Assembly (NCBI GenBank): GCA_026874595.1 | Contig: CM049307.1 | Span: 79,832,643 to 79,896,642 of the forward strand | DNA length: 64,000 bases | Direction of reading: 5' to 3' | From: Sipunculus nudus | Lineage: Eukaryota > Annelida > Sipuncula > Golfingiida > Sipunculidae | In this document: positions 12,023 through 22,391 of the stretch, piece by piece | How the letters are laid out: every line of letters begins with the position of its first letter | How positions within the stretch are numbered: position 1 is the first letter of the stretch | The notes under the pieces: model-generated | Told to the model about the DNA's origin: nothing | Seen by the model: the letters and a program-made list of their open reading frames with translations, nothing else | The model's database searches: none | Program-made: the position numbers and the translations under genes

Positions 12023-12576
12023 CTATCAATAATAAAAAAATATATGGAAATGGTGAACCAGGACTTGATATTCACTGCATTACATTAGATTTCAATAAAT
12101 ATTTTCGAGGCATATATTGGTTTGACATGTTAAACGAGAGACCCATGGGTCACTGTGCTCAGCTGAAGTTGATCTTCAAGGTAAAAATATAAAATAATAT
12201 CAAATGGAGATATAGATGCACACACAGTTATTAATTTTTTTCTAAAATATATATTTTTTTAATTGCAATAAAAAACATATCTGAAAAGAACACTTGATTC
12301 ATAATTCACAATTCTAAATCACACCTTTTTTTATCCATGATTTGATTCATATATTATCAAATTATGCCTACTGATGGGTTTAATTATATTTTAATTAAAT
12401 GATTTCAGTGGAAATATAATTCTTAAAAAATGCTACATTACCACAACATGGCAAAATTGTTTTGTACTTTGGAGTGGAAACAGCTTTACAATTGTAAGAA
12501 TCAGTTCGAACAATAACAGTAATTGCAATACACTTAGTGCTGGTAAGGGGGGGGGGGCATGAGAATAATTTTACAC

Positions 12577-12698
12577 CTATCACAGCGGAAGTGCTGGACC
12601 AGTATTCCATCACTAATAAAGTTACCCAGGCAGGGCTGTAGTGACCAAAAGTAAGAAGCCTGGACCTTGCATGACAATAAGCCCAATACAATGGGACC
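12577..12698 (-). CDS. P-like transposase, candidate exon 2
   Basis: The acceptor is TTTTTTTCAG and the donor GATAG|GTGTAA. The reading starts GPIVLGLLSCK and runs through VQASYFWSLQPCLGNF to HFRCD plus two bases. Those two bases are exactly what exon 3 needs to form Arg77, and the exon starts in the phase that exon 1 leaves, so phases fit on both sides. The amino-acid sequence is not recognisable. A decayed duplicate lies immediately upstream in gene order (12752-12857). Confidence 0.6.
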
Positions 12699-12751
12699 CT
12701 GAAAAAAATTAAATAACTGGCCTAATTTTGGTATACAATTGAATCTTGACA

Positions 12752-12857
12752 CATGAGAATAACTGTACACTTGTCACAGCAGAATTGCTGTACCAGTATT
12801 GCTTCACAAATAAGGTTACTCAGGCAGGGCTGAAGTGACCAGAATTAGACAGCCTGG
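12752..12857 (-). pseudogene. Decayed duplicate of P-like transposase exon 2
   Basis: This stretch aligns with 12558-12663 (shared CAGCCCTGCCTG, CCAGTATT/TACTGG and CATGAGAATAA blocks) about 195 bp away. In the frame used by exon 2 it contains a TAA (CAGGCTGTCTAATTCTGG), so it cannot replace that exon. Confidence 0.65.
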
Positions 12858-12880
12858 TAAAAAAAAATGCAATTACTATA

Positions 12881-12883
<3 letters not shown>

Positions 12884-12933
<50 letters not shown>
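12884..12933. repeat. (TA)n microsatellite
   Basis: About 25 uninterrupted TA dinucleotides in intron 1 of the P-like transposase gene. Confidence 0.95.
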
Positions 12934-12934
<1 letters not shown>

Positions 12935-13354
12935 TATACTGAGTCACCAATTAGTACTATGGAATGTCTCACAAAGCAAACATCAAGGAACCAAAACAAC
13001 CAAGCACCAACCAAGTTATCATTGTAATTTGTATTATTAATCATGTACACCGTCTCAAGAAAATACAAACAATAGTGCATGAATGACATACTATAGCATA
13101 GTATGTTATGATAACTAATACGAACAATTCACAGTTTGACAACATTAAGAATATTATATTATCATTATTAAAATGAAAATATTAACAATAGGAGTATTTT
13201 TGATGTTCTTATTCCAGGTGATTTTTAATATCAACAATATAATTATATATTGAACTTATGATAATCATTTAATATAACAGAAATGTTTTAATGGTACTGA
13301 ATGCAATTGTTTTGGATATTACTATTATCTTGATAGTGAATTTTAATGTTTTAC

Positions 13355-13462
13355 CAAGGAATGAAGTGATTCCGGCTGTTCTCCGATGACATGTTGATGC
13401 TTGTCAACTTTGACAGTAGTTTGAAATCGGCGCCAATGCTTCAGGATTCCCCTGCATCTCAT
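13355..13462 (-). CDS. P-like transposase, candidate exon 1
   Basis: The ATG at 13462 opens 36 codons (MRCRGILKHWRRFQTTVKVD, continuing to ESLHSL) ending at the donor TTG|GTAAAA. Phase 0 at its end matches candidate exon 2. The four exons then total 2736 nt, which is 911 codons plus stop. The peptide is basic at its start and matches no domain I know. It sits at the edge of the only GC/CpG-richer patch in the vicinity, as expected for a 5' exon. Confidence 0.55.
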
Positions 13463-13640
13463 TTCCTCAGGTGCACTGCATCCAGCCAATCACAAAGGGA
13501 GTTTTCCCGTACGCCCGGTACTATTCTCCCTCACCGGAAGTAGGAATCAAACAGCTGATGTCCAGGCGGCGGGTGACCGTCAATACGCGTTGATAAAAAG
13601 TGGATTACACCATAAATAACCGTATATATGAACGATTTCA
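13463..13640 (-). promoter_or_regulatory. CpG-rich putative promoter of the P-like transposase gene
   Basis: Directly upstream of the candidate start codon. It contains a CCAAT-type element (GCCAATCAC on the + strand), an ETS-like site (CCGGAAGT at about 13534-13541 on the + strand) and several CpGs (GGCGGCGGG, CAATACGCG) in an otherwise AT-rich neighbourhood. The promoter role is inference from composition and position. Confidence 0.4.
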
Positions 13641-13806
13641 TGGTGCACGTGTGTGCATTTGATTCATCTGTATCAGGTGAGCAGCGGTTATTGTGTTTGT
13701 TTGGGGTCATTACGTGAAAATAAAGTGGTGACAGCCGAGATGGTCAGTGGGCGACATTGGAGGACTTATCCCCCTTGTGTTGTTATTAAGTAGTCAAGGA
13801 AGCTGT

Positions 13807-13905
13807 TTATGTCAGAATGGGCTATATCGCTTATTCTTGGGGTTTTATGGCTCAAATTTGGAGTGATTTTTTTTTAACTCTTTTGTGACAGGCCCCTGTG
13901 CGTGA
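13807..13905 (+). repeat. Solo arm of the 3.3-kb fold-back repeat
   Basis: Nearly identical to the right arm of the hairpin at 3311-3490: TGTCAGAATGGGCTATATC, then TTATTCTTGGGGTTTTATGG, then TTTTGTGACAGGCCC. The facing arm is absent here, so the unit exists both as single copy and as an inverted pair. Confidence 0.8.
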
Positions 13906-14632
13906 GAGTGACTCTTCACAACGGGACTGTTACTGGCATGGACAGTATTTGTATTGTGAACTTCTAGTGTTTGTTTTGTTTGCATGCTGCTTTGTATTCA
14001 CGCATGTGATTTGTAAACAATTTGTAAATATTTGCATGGACTTGCCTGTTAAACTTTGCATGTTAAACTTACTATTTATAGCATATTTGATTAGTGCATG
14101 ATTGATTGTAATCAGCTTAACTCAACTTCTTGCTTTGTTCATGCAAGTATCGACAGAAGACTAATGCTTTTTAAGATAGGTATATGCAGTTCGCTCTTTG
14201 TTCGCAATGTATATTGATCTGAGATCCTTCGATGTAGTTTGCACAATAATTTAAGTTGTACATTTTCTTCAATGCTTAAAGTAAGAGGTTACTGCTTCAG
14301 ACATATGGTAACAACAGTTCCATTGCAAGTCGGCTAATTGATTGCTTACCTTGTGCTGACCTTATGATTATTCACTCACAGTGAGACTTGCGTGGGCACC
14401 GTATTCCTATGGTAATCCAGTCAAATGTTGAAGCATTATCTGCCAGAGGTATGTAAGTAGAAGCATGTTTATACCCGACCAAATGTGATGTGAACATTAC
14501 ATTTTGTCCATACCTCCATCGCACCCGATACCCAATTATATACTTCTGGTCAAATGAACTCATTCATTTTGAGCAGCCACTATTCATCTCCAGTTAGGAT
14601 TCTTTTTTATATATACATACCTTAGTGTCAAT
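13906..14632. other. Flank upstream of the Gypsy gag; no 5' LTR recognisable
   Basis: This region should contain the 5' LTR and primer-binding site. Comparing by eye with the 3' LTR (25952-26354) I find no matching block: no TGTTACGCC, no GGCGTAACA, and no copy of the TATA palindrome. It is probably partly the element's 5' leader. Confidence 0.45.
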
Positions 14633-15771
14633 ATGTCTGAAAACAAACAGTCCGATGTATCACAACTCAGAATGTCTTTAGTAGAGCAGGTAGTGGAAAC
14701 TTTAAACAAGCTTGATCCAGATACTCGTAGCGAGGTGTTTACGAGAGTACAGGGCGCCAGGCCTAAACAGGAACTTAGCTCTCCTATCCATTCAACGCCT
14801 AAAAGATACCCTCCTGATTTCCATAAAAGCCATGACCATGATCTGGGATACCTTGACAAGGCATATAGGTCACCAGAACAAACACACAGACATGACCCAC
14901 CTCTCGAGCCAATGCCATCGAGTCAGAGTTACCAGGTAGATTATGCAGGTGTCCCAATGTCCCCCGTAAAGTTGCCCTCTTTTTTTCTGGGGATGGGAAG
15001 GGAGATATCGCGTATAAGCAATGGAGATATCAAGTCAAGTGCTTGATGAAAGATGGTAAGTACCCCGAAACTACCATACTTCATATGGTTCGGCAGTCAG
15101 TCAGAGGAACAGCTGCTGATGTCATGATGTTCCTTGGTGAATCCATTACTTTAGCCACATTGTTGCTTAAATTTTACTCCATCTTTTGCAATGTCTATTC
15201 ACATAGCCAGTCAATCGAGCTCTTCCATTCCTCTAAACAAAGAGCTGGAGAGAGTATTGTCTCATGGTTTTGTCGACTCCAACAGCTTATGTGCCAAATA
15301 AAGGAGATCGAACCTCAACCTAATGAGGGTGAACTCTTAAGAACCAAGTTCTTTTACGGGCTCATAGACATTGAGGTAAAAGAAGCCATACGCCATAAAT
15401 TTGATCAGGGTGAGTCTTTTGATCAGTTATTTGTCGCTGCTAGATCAGTTGAGTCTGAGGACACGGTTGTGTCATCTGTTCCGTCTGTTTCTAAAGGAAA
15501 ATTCCTTAAGAGACCGGTTCATTTGCAGCAGAGTCCTGCTGGATCTAATGATGCATTGCAGGAGATTAACAGAGCACTTCAGTCGATAACTAAGCGACTG
15601 TCTGCATTAGAGAGTAGGGATAAAAACAAAATTCCGAGAAAGAATCAGAATGATTCAGGGTCCGCTAGCGCTGGTCAAACTCAGAAGTATTGTGAAAGAT
15701 GTGGTCGTAGAAATCACCTACGTAGTGAATGCCATGCTAAGAAGGACGTTAAAGGAAATCCTTTAAACTGA
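14633..15771 (+). pseudogene. gag: Gypsy gag (capsid/nucleocapsid), one internal frameshift
   Basis: The ATG at 14633 starts MSENKQSDVSQLRMSLVEQV. The matrix/linker region runs to about 14985, where an eight-T run shifts the frame; the capsid-like part continues in the next frame (ILHMVRQSVRGTAADVMMFL and downstream). A CCHC zinc knuckle, CERCGRRNHLRSEC, lies near 15690-15732 and would bind RNA. Gag ends at TGA 15769-15771, directly after a TTTAAAC slip site. The intact protein would be about 380 residues. The poly-T indel may be real decay or a sequencing error. Confidence 0.82.
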
Positions 15772-15826
15772 AAGAAGCCTGCACTGGGTTAAGGGGTAGT
15801 ACAGGTTTTAGTGCAGATAAAGCCCC
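15762..15826 (+). promoter_or_regulatory. Gag/pol -1 ribosomal frameshift signal
   Basis: TTTAAAC at 15762-15768 is a canonical X XXY YYZ slip heptamer, read as T TTA AAC in the gag frame, immediately before the gag stop. The protease reading frame lies exactly in -1. Ten bases on, CTGCACT (15779-15785) can pair with AGTGCAG (15810-15816), and loop GGGG (15793-15796) can pair with CCCC (15823-15826), giving an H-type pseudoknot. Function is inferred from this layout. Confidence 0.7.
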
Positions 15827-16830
15827 AAACGAAGTCAAGACCACCGAACAGATACCCATTATTGGTAATCCCAATGAAATTGAAATCATTGTCAATGAGG
15901 TCAGGACAGAAGGATTATTAGATACTGGTTCACAGATCACAACAATAGCCATATGGTTTTGTAAACAATACCTTCCTGAAATACCCATTCATACTCTTCA
16001 AGAACACCTACATATTCACGTTCCTGGGGGTTACAGCCTTGATTATGAAGGTATCATTGATCTTGAAATTCAACTCCCCGGTTCTGGTAGTGATGATGTT
16101 TTTCCAACTCCTGTGCTTGTAGTACAAGACACCATTTATAATAAACAAACGCCTTTAGTGATTGGCACTAATGTCATCAGTCCGTGCTTTGTATCTTGTA
16201 AGGACGCACTTGGGAAGGATTTCTATGAAACAATGAGTGTAAACGAGTCTTGGCGTCTTGCCCACCAGTGTATGTCTACAAGTGACACCCGAATATTGTC
16301 GGATAGTTTAGGACGAGTTTACTGTTTACTGTAATGAGGTTAAAATCCCCGCAAACAGCAGTTATAGTGTGCAGCGAATGACACATACAAATCTTAAGTC
16401 CAACACCCTTGTGATCACAGAGGTAAACGAAAACTCCTCCTCATCTGCAGGCATTGTGGTGATACCGACTCTTCAAAAAGTAATGAATAAACAAGGACCT
16501 CTCACGAAAGTTTATGTACAAGTCCATAATTTGTCAAATCATTCTGTGACACTCCCAGCCAGGTCAATCTGGCAAATTTGCGATTTACATGAGGCTGTTC
16601 CTGTACATTCTATGTCTACAACTGTTTCTGTAGAACGTGAAGAGACTTTTCCTAAAAACTTCACATTTGGGCCTGATTTAAGCCCCGAGGAAAAGTTGCA
16701 AATCGAACAATTACTTCTAAAATGGTCACATTTGTTTTCAACAAGTGACACAGACATCGGTAGAACCGATGAGATTGAGCATAGGATTAACCTAAGTGAT
16801 CCTACCCCATTCAAAGAGCGTCACAGGAGG
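15769..16830 (+). pseudogene. pol: Gypsy pol, part 1: protease and start of reverse transcriptase
   Basis: In the -1 frame after the slip site, the aspartic protease shows LLDTGSQITTI with the catalytic Asp-Thr-Gly at about 15918. A later VIGTNVISP is the usual retropepsin C-terminal ILG-like strand. The frame breaks at a 7-bp tandem duplication (TTTACTG at 16318-16324 and 16325-16331) and resumes in the next frame through NKQGPLTKVYVQVHN. The start of the RT (DEIEHRINLSDPTPFKERHR) is cut at 16830 by the DIRS insertion. It resumes at 22440. Confidence 0.8.
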
Positions 16831-16850
16831 TTTTATTACGTAAACATAAT

Positions 16851-17004
16851 TGTGAGCTGTTTCTGTATTAATGAGAATTTTCTCTGTTAAAGTTTATACG
16901 CCAGAGTAAGCCAACCGAAAATTTTCCCTTATTGGGCCTATTATCGCCCATCCCGCCTCGTTTCCGTGTATCTAGGTCACACTTCCGTTACCCATAATCA
17001 CATT
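16851..17004 (+). repeat. DIRS left inverted terminal repeat
   Basis: Runs from GTGAGCTGTTTCTG to TAATCACATT and is the reverse complement of 22241-22391 with very few differences (shared GAGTAAGCCAACCGAAAA, CCCTTATTGGGCC and TAGGTCACACTTCCG). The outermost 20 bases (16831-16850) are left-end specific. Confidence 0.9.
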
Positions 17005-17125
17005 TTCTTCTGGCGTACGCCATGATGGACGTTTGATCCCGCGCTGCGAGATTCGTCCACTTTTGGGTTTGTCGTTTTGAGTTTGCCAACTGATTGTAAG
17101 TTTTTCTTATTTTCCCTTGCCCGCC

Positions 17126-19084
17126 ATGGAGAACCCCGCTTATTGTGTCTCTTGTGGCACTATAATCCCGGTATGGGACTCCCACCCCACTTGTTATAGT
17201 TGCCGCACCAACAATGCCTCCTGCCGCGGTCCGGCTGATCCTTGTTTCCATTGCCAGACGTGGTCCACTGACAAGTGGGCCTTGTTCCAGGATTGGGTTC
17301 ATTCCCCGGTTATTGGGGGTTCCCCCTCCGTTATTCCCTTGTCTGGCCCCGTGGTTGTCTCCGGGGGGGGGGGGGGGGGAGCCTACCCTGGTTGACCGCA
17401 CCACGGCCGTGCTGCGTTCACCGTCCGTTCCCGCCAACCTGTCACCTCTCCCGTGGTTTCGTCAGTTAAATCATTGCTTTCTCATTCACGGAAACGGAAA
17501 TCTTCCCCAGTTCCCGCGGCCTCCCGTTCTGACAGCACATCTGCATATTCCATATTACATAAATTGTCCCGGTTTTGTTCATCCCTGATGTCGGATCTAG
17601 ACGATTCGTCTAGACCCGCATCCGTCCGCCCGGCGCCCTCACCGGCGCCCCCGGTCCTTTCTCCCCAGCCGTTCTCGTCGCCCCCGGCTCCTCGCCGTCT
17701 TCCATCATTGTCGCTGGGGCCGGCTGGAGCCGTCCCGCTGGATCGCCCGATCCTTCCTGGGGTGCAGGTAAGTGCGTCGGTCCCTCCTGCCTCCGTTTCA
17801 GGGCGGCTGGTTCCTCCGTCTCCCGCCGCTACTTCCCGGCCGACCGGCTCTTTATTTCGGACGCCGTCTGCTGTGCGGCCTGCGGATCCGGTTCCGGTGC
17901 CTTCCAGGATGGGTCCTGCTGCTGCTCGTTCCCCGGCTTCCTGTTTCCAGCCTCCGGTAGTTCCAGCTCAGATGGTCTCTCTGGCTCCCCCTACCCGGGG
18001 TTCTCCAGGGTCCTCGTCTTCTCAGTCAGCCGATCCCGCCCTGGCGCCTGACCAGTGGTCGGAGATCGCGCTGCAACGCCAGGCTTGGTGTATGCGCAAA
18101 TCTGCGCTTCTGGACCTAGTGGCTACCTCCACACAGGAGGCTAACCCTTCTGGTCTGAAGTTCCGTCGGTTACAACCTCGGACTTCCTTGGCGTCGGCGG
18201 CAGGTTCCTTTTTGAATCCTGCCGCCCTTCAATCGCCCTCGGCCGCGCCCGCCGTGTGTATGGAGTTTTCCGAACACACGGGGGATATCTTACGTGAGCA
18301 CCAAGCGGTGGTCTCGGGGTCTCGCTCTGCTACTACTGGGGCCCTGCTTCCGCCGGGTTCGGAGAAACCTTGGTCCCCCGGTACCCTCTGGAATTCCCGT
18401 GGATACCGGGCTACCTGTTTCGATCGCTTACTGCCCTATCCTGATCACCCGGATATTCCGTCTGCTCCGATGCGTCTCGAGTCCGGCCTTGAACAGCCGT
18501 TTGCGGATGGCAAGTCTTTATTTCCATCCTCTGTCCAACTTTCCGATCGTCACTTGTCGGATCTGGAGGGGCTCGGCCGGCAAGCGGCCGGCATGGTTAA
18601 CGACTTGCAGGCTGTCACTAGCTTGCTCGCCGTTTCTCCAGACACGCTAACTCTCAACGACATATGGCAGGCTTCTGCCCATACTTGCGCTGAGTTGAAT
18701 CAGGTCGTTTGGCGCCTGGTTGAAAATTGCATCTTGTTACGCCGCACGGCTTGCATTCAGTCGTTAAAGCACTTCAAGCTGAAGCTTACTCAGGCGGAGT
18801 TAACTGAACTTTTTTCTCAGCCTTTTACCGGTTCCCTGCTGTTTGGCGGCCACTTACGGCCTCTCTTTGACCGCGCCTTGGAGCGCTCCGATGGTCAGGC
18901 CCGCCTCCGCTCGACCTCTCCTGTGCCTCGGCCATCCTTCCGCGTTCCCCGCCCTCGGCCTCCAGTTGCGGCTTCCGCTCCACCGCGGCGCGCATCTGCT
19001 CCGTCTTCACGTCCTTCCGGACGTTCCGGCCGTTCTCAGCCTTTTCGTGGTCGATCCTCCAAACGAGGTTCGACCAAGGAATGA
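17126..19084 (+). pseudogene. DIRS ORF1 (Gag-like), interrupted near a poly-G run
   Basis: The ATG at 17126 opens MENPAYCVSCGTIIPVWDSH with further Cys pairs (CYSC, CFHC), the cysteine-rich head usual in DIRS Gag proteins. At 17363-17379 a 17-base G run is followed by an in-frame TGA (17393-17395). The frame then stays open from about 17396 to TGA 19084. After a Pro/Ser-rich linker comes the conserved DIRS Gag core (RQAWCMRKSALLDLV, DIWQASAHTCAELNQVVWRL) and a basic Arg/Ser tail (RGRSSKRGS). Capsid-like and nucleic-acid-binding roles are inferred from the family. Confidence 0.75.
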
Positions 19085-21030
19085 CTCTGTCGCTCCGGTC
19101 GGCGCTCGTCTCAGCGCCCATTTTCCTGCATGGGCGGGTATCACCTCACAGCGTTTAATTCTCAGCACCGTCAAGTTCGGGTTCCATCTTACATTTTTGC
19201 ACGCACCTCCCGTCACCTTGCACCCGTTCTTCACTCCGCCTCCGTCCGATCCGGCAAAACGCCTCGCTTTGGAGGAGGCCATTCAATCGATGTTAGACAA
19301 ACGGGCAATTATCGAGGTTTCCCCTTCCACCGTGGGGTTTTACTCTCGCCTTTTTCTTGTTCCCAAACCGCACGGCCGTTGGCGCCCGATCATAGACCTG
19401 AAGCGCCTCAATTCGTTCATCCGCCCGCCCCCGTTTCGGATGTTCAATATCCATGCTGTGCTCCGCATTGTTCGGCGGATGGATTGGGCGTTCATGATAG
19501 ACCTTACGGATGCCTTTTTTCACGTTCCAATCCATCCCTCGTCTCAACCGTTTCTTTGCTTCGCGTATCAGAACCGCGTTTTTCAATTCCGGGCCCTTCC
19601 GTTCAGGATCAACGTGGCCCCCTGGATTTTTACCATGTTGGTTCACACGGTCACGAGTTATCTCCGTTTACAGGGCATTTCTGTGCTCCCTTATCTGGAC
19701 GATTGGCTGGTCCATGCGGCTGATCGCTCCCTCTTACTGTCTCATCGCTCCCGGGTTCTCACCTTACTTCGGAACCTCGGCTTCCTGGTCCATGCGGAGA
19801 AATCTCTTCTCACTCCCACCCAGTCCCTCCAATTTCTGGGTGTCACGCTCGATTTTGCGTCCGGCACAGCGTCGCTCCCGCGCGATTTTGCTCTCAAGCT
19901 CCGCCGCCTAATTCATTCCTTTCTCACGCGGCGCTCTCAACTGGGCCGCGTCTTTCATCCCGTTCGGCCGACTGTACCTCCGTCCGATTCCGTCTATCTT
20001 GCGCCGTCACGGCCTTCTCCAGTTAACCTCGGTTCGTCCTCCGATGCTCCTGTTTCGGAGCACCTGGCGGTCCCTTCGTCCCTGGTTGGACCTTTCCTTT
20101 CTCCTGCGCGGCGTTCCTTTTTCCAGGGATGTCAATTGCACCATCTATACCGATGCGTCTCTCCTCGGTTGGGGGGCCCATCTCACCAATCTTCGCGCTT
20201 CCGGGATATGGTCCCCGTCGGAACGTCTGCTCCATATCAATATCCTCGAACTGCGTGCCGTCCGTCGCGCGATCTCCCACTGGTCTCCCCCCTTGATCAG
20301 ACGTCACATTCTCATCCCGACCGACAATACCACGGTTGTGGCATATATCAACAAGCAGGGTGGTACTCGGTCTCCCTCGCTCATGCAGGAGACTTACCTT
20401 TTGTTCGATCTATGCCTCTCTCTCCGGGCATCAGTTCGTGCATCCCATCTTCCGGGCGTGTGGAACATCCTAGTGGACGCCCTTTCCCGTCATCCGGCGT
20501 CTCTTCCTTCCCCGCCGCTCCTTCCGCTCCCAGTTATTCGGAGTGTTTTCGCTCGCCTGGGGCGGCCGGAATTCGATCTGTTCGATTTTCCGTCCCCCCC
20601 CGTTCTCGTGCCTTCCGCGACGCGTCTACGTCACCCTCGCGACCGTCTCCCCGACACGCCGCCGTCAGGGTGGTCTCACCGGTTTCTCTTTGCGTTTCCA
20701 GCGCCTCCTCTCATCTGCCGTGTCCTTCTCCGCTTGTCCCGCGCGGACCAGACTACCCTGCTTCTCATCCTCCCGTTTCAACCTGCGGCTCCATGGTTTC
20801 CTCTGTGGCACTCGCTTCTCTCTCGCCCCCCGCTTATACTACCGCTCCGCATCGCGCTCCCGTCGTTCCCTCGAGCGCGTTGCCCGTTTCGTTTGTGCCC
20901 TCTATGCACATGCGTGCTCTCATTGGACACCTCAAGGATCAGGGCATTTCAAGTCCTGCTGCTCTCCTTGCCTCGGCTACCCATCGCCGTTCTTCGGACC
21001 GCATCTATGACTCTTCACGGAGTGGGCGTC
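19085..21030 (+). pseudogene. DIRS reverse transcriptase / RNase H, frameshifted
   Basis: RT motifs are GRWRPIIDLKRLN, MIDLTDAFFHVPIH, LPFRINVAPWIFT (a diverged LPFGL.AP motif) and the catalytic VLPYLDDWLV at about 19690. The frame shifts between about 19935 and 20000. RNase H follows in the other frame with YTDASLLGWGAH, ILELRAV, TDNTTVVAYINKQGG and DALSRHP, so its Asp/Glu/Asp residues survive. A connecting region with RPEFDLFDF and PWFPLW resembles the DIRS linker before the recombinase. The RT frame starts inside the end of ORF1, as is common in DIRS elements. Confidence 0.85.
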
Positions 21031-22029
21031 TTCCCGCGGAATCTCCCCTTTAGATCCGTCGCTTGCGGCTGTTTTGGATTTCTTCGTGTTCTTACTGCAG
21101 GATAAACATTTATCCTATCCCTCTCTGCGTGGCTATCGCGCCGCCCTGCTGTCGGTGCTCCGTCCGCTGGGTCACGATCGTGTCCTTCATCACCCGTTGG
21201 TGTCGGACTTTCTCAAGGGGGTTCATGCCCGTGCGTCTCGTCCTCGGTAAGCTGCGCCTTCCTGGCGCCTGGACGTCGTCTTACGTCACCTCCGGGAACC
21301 CCCTTATGAGCCGTTGCGTTCGGCCCATCTTCTCCATTTGTCTCAGAAAACGGTTTTCCTCCTAGCTCTTGCCTCGGCAGGTCGCCGTTCTGAGCTTCAT
21401 GCCCTCGTGGCTGATTCGAAATTCACGCAAATTGCGGCCGACGGTTCGTCGGCCACCCTACATTTTCCTCCGGACTTTTATCGGAAAAATCAAAATTTCG
21501 ATGATCCTCCGTCTGCTTGGCACGTTCCGGCCCTCCCTAATGGTCAGTACCGTTATGGGGCTACCCATTGCCCGGTTCGTGCGTTGCGTTATTATCTCAA
21601 AGCTACTCATTCTTTACGGGGGGGCGCAAGAAGTTGTTTATTTCTACAAAAGTCACATCTTCCAATAAAGAGATTAGCCCTATCACCATTAGTGCGTGGC
21701 TCAAAGCTACTATAGTCGCCGCATATGAATCAGCTTCTCAATCCACATTAGACCAATTTCACATCAAGGCCCATGACATTCGGGCTATTTCGACTTCCTT
21801 AGCCCATTTCTCCGGGATCTCACCCAATCAGTTGGTCAAGAAGGGATACTGGAAATCCCCATATACGTTCACACGCTTCTATCTGAAAGCTGTTCAGCTC
21901 CAGGCTTCGGGCCTCTACTTCATGGGCCCTGTGATTGCGTCGGGTGAGGTCCTACAATTTTCCAGGCCTTCTTCTTCCTCTCCGTCGGTCCCACCACCGA
22001 CGTCGACTGCTGCTCCATCACCGCACTGA
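21031..22029 (+). pseudogene. DIRS tyrosine recombinase, broken by a stop and a frameshift
   Basis: The recombinase N-terminal part (SYPSLRGYRAALLSVL) reaches an in-frame TAA at 21249-21251. It continues as LRSAHLLHLSQKTVFLLALA with the first catalytic Arg in GRRSELHAL. After a shift near 21620-21640 the second half keeps HDIRAIS (the HxxR pair, about 21774) and the nucleophile region FTRFYLKAV (about 21868). It would integrate the circular cDNA into the genome. The catalytic Arg-HxxR-Tyr set is still readable but split over frames. Confidence 0.83.
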
Positions 22030-22090
22030 GATTCCTCGTTCCAGCGTTACAGGTAGGTGCCCCCTCCCCAAGGCATGTCTGTTTTTTTCT

Positions 22091-22198
22091 CATTAATACA
22101 GAAACAGCTCACAATTATGTTTACGTAATAAAACCCCCCCATTCCCTCCCTGTGAATGGTGGTTTTGTTAGTAAACTGTTGTGAGCTTTTCTGTATTA
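22091..22198 (+). repeat. DIRS internal complementary region
   Basis: Bases 22091-22133 are the reverse complement of the element's left end (16831-16873). Bases 22134-22198 are the reverse complement of its right end (about 22375-22439). The two meet at an A4/C7 junction, which predicts the joined ends of the circular intermediate and fixes the element boundaries. Confidence 0.92.
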
Positions 22199-22240
22199 CA
22201 AACATCGCTCCCTCCCAGTCCTCTTCCTTACGCCTTCGAC

Positions 22241-22391
22241 AATGTGATTATGGGTAACGGAAGTGTGACCTAGATACACGGGAACGAGGCGGGATGGGCG
22301 ATAATAGGCCCAATAAGGGAAAATTTTCGGTTGGCTTACTCTGGCGTAAAAACTTTAACAGAGAAAATTCTCATTAATACAGAAAAGCTCA
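22241..22391 (-). repeat. DIRS right inverted terminal repeat
   Basis: Reverse complement of 16851-17004. The remaining right-end specific part runs to the G7 run at 22433-22439. Confidence 0.9.

Noticed and set aside
3311-13905. Fold-back arms at 3.3 and 13.8 kb as terminal repeats of one 10-kb transposon
   Set aside because: The 3.3-kb copy is itself a complete inverted pair inside a helicase intron, so a dispersed repeat explains both without a large element; kept only as a speculation.
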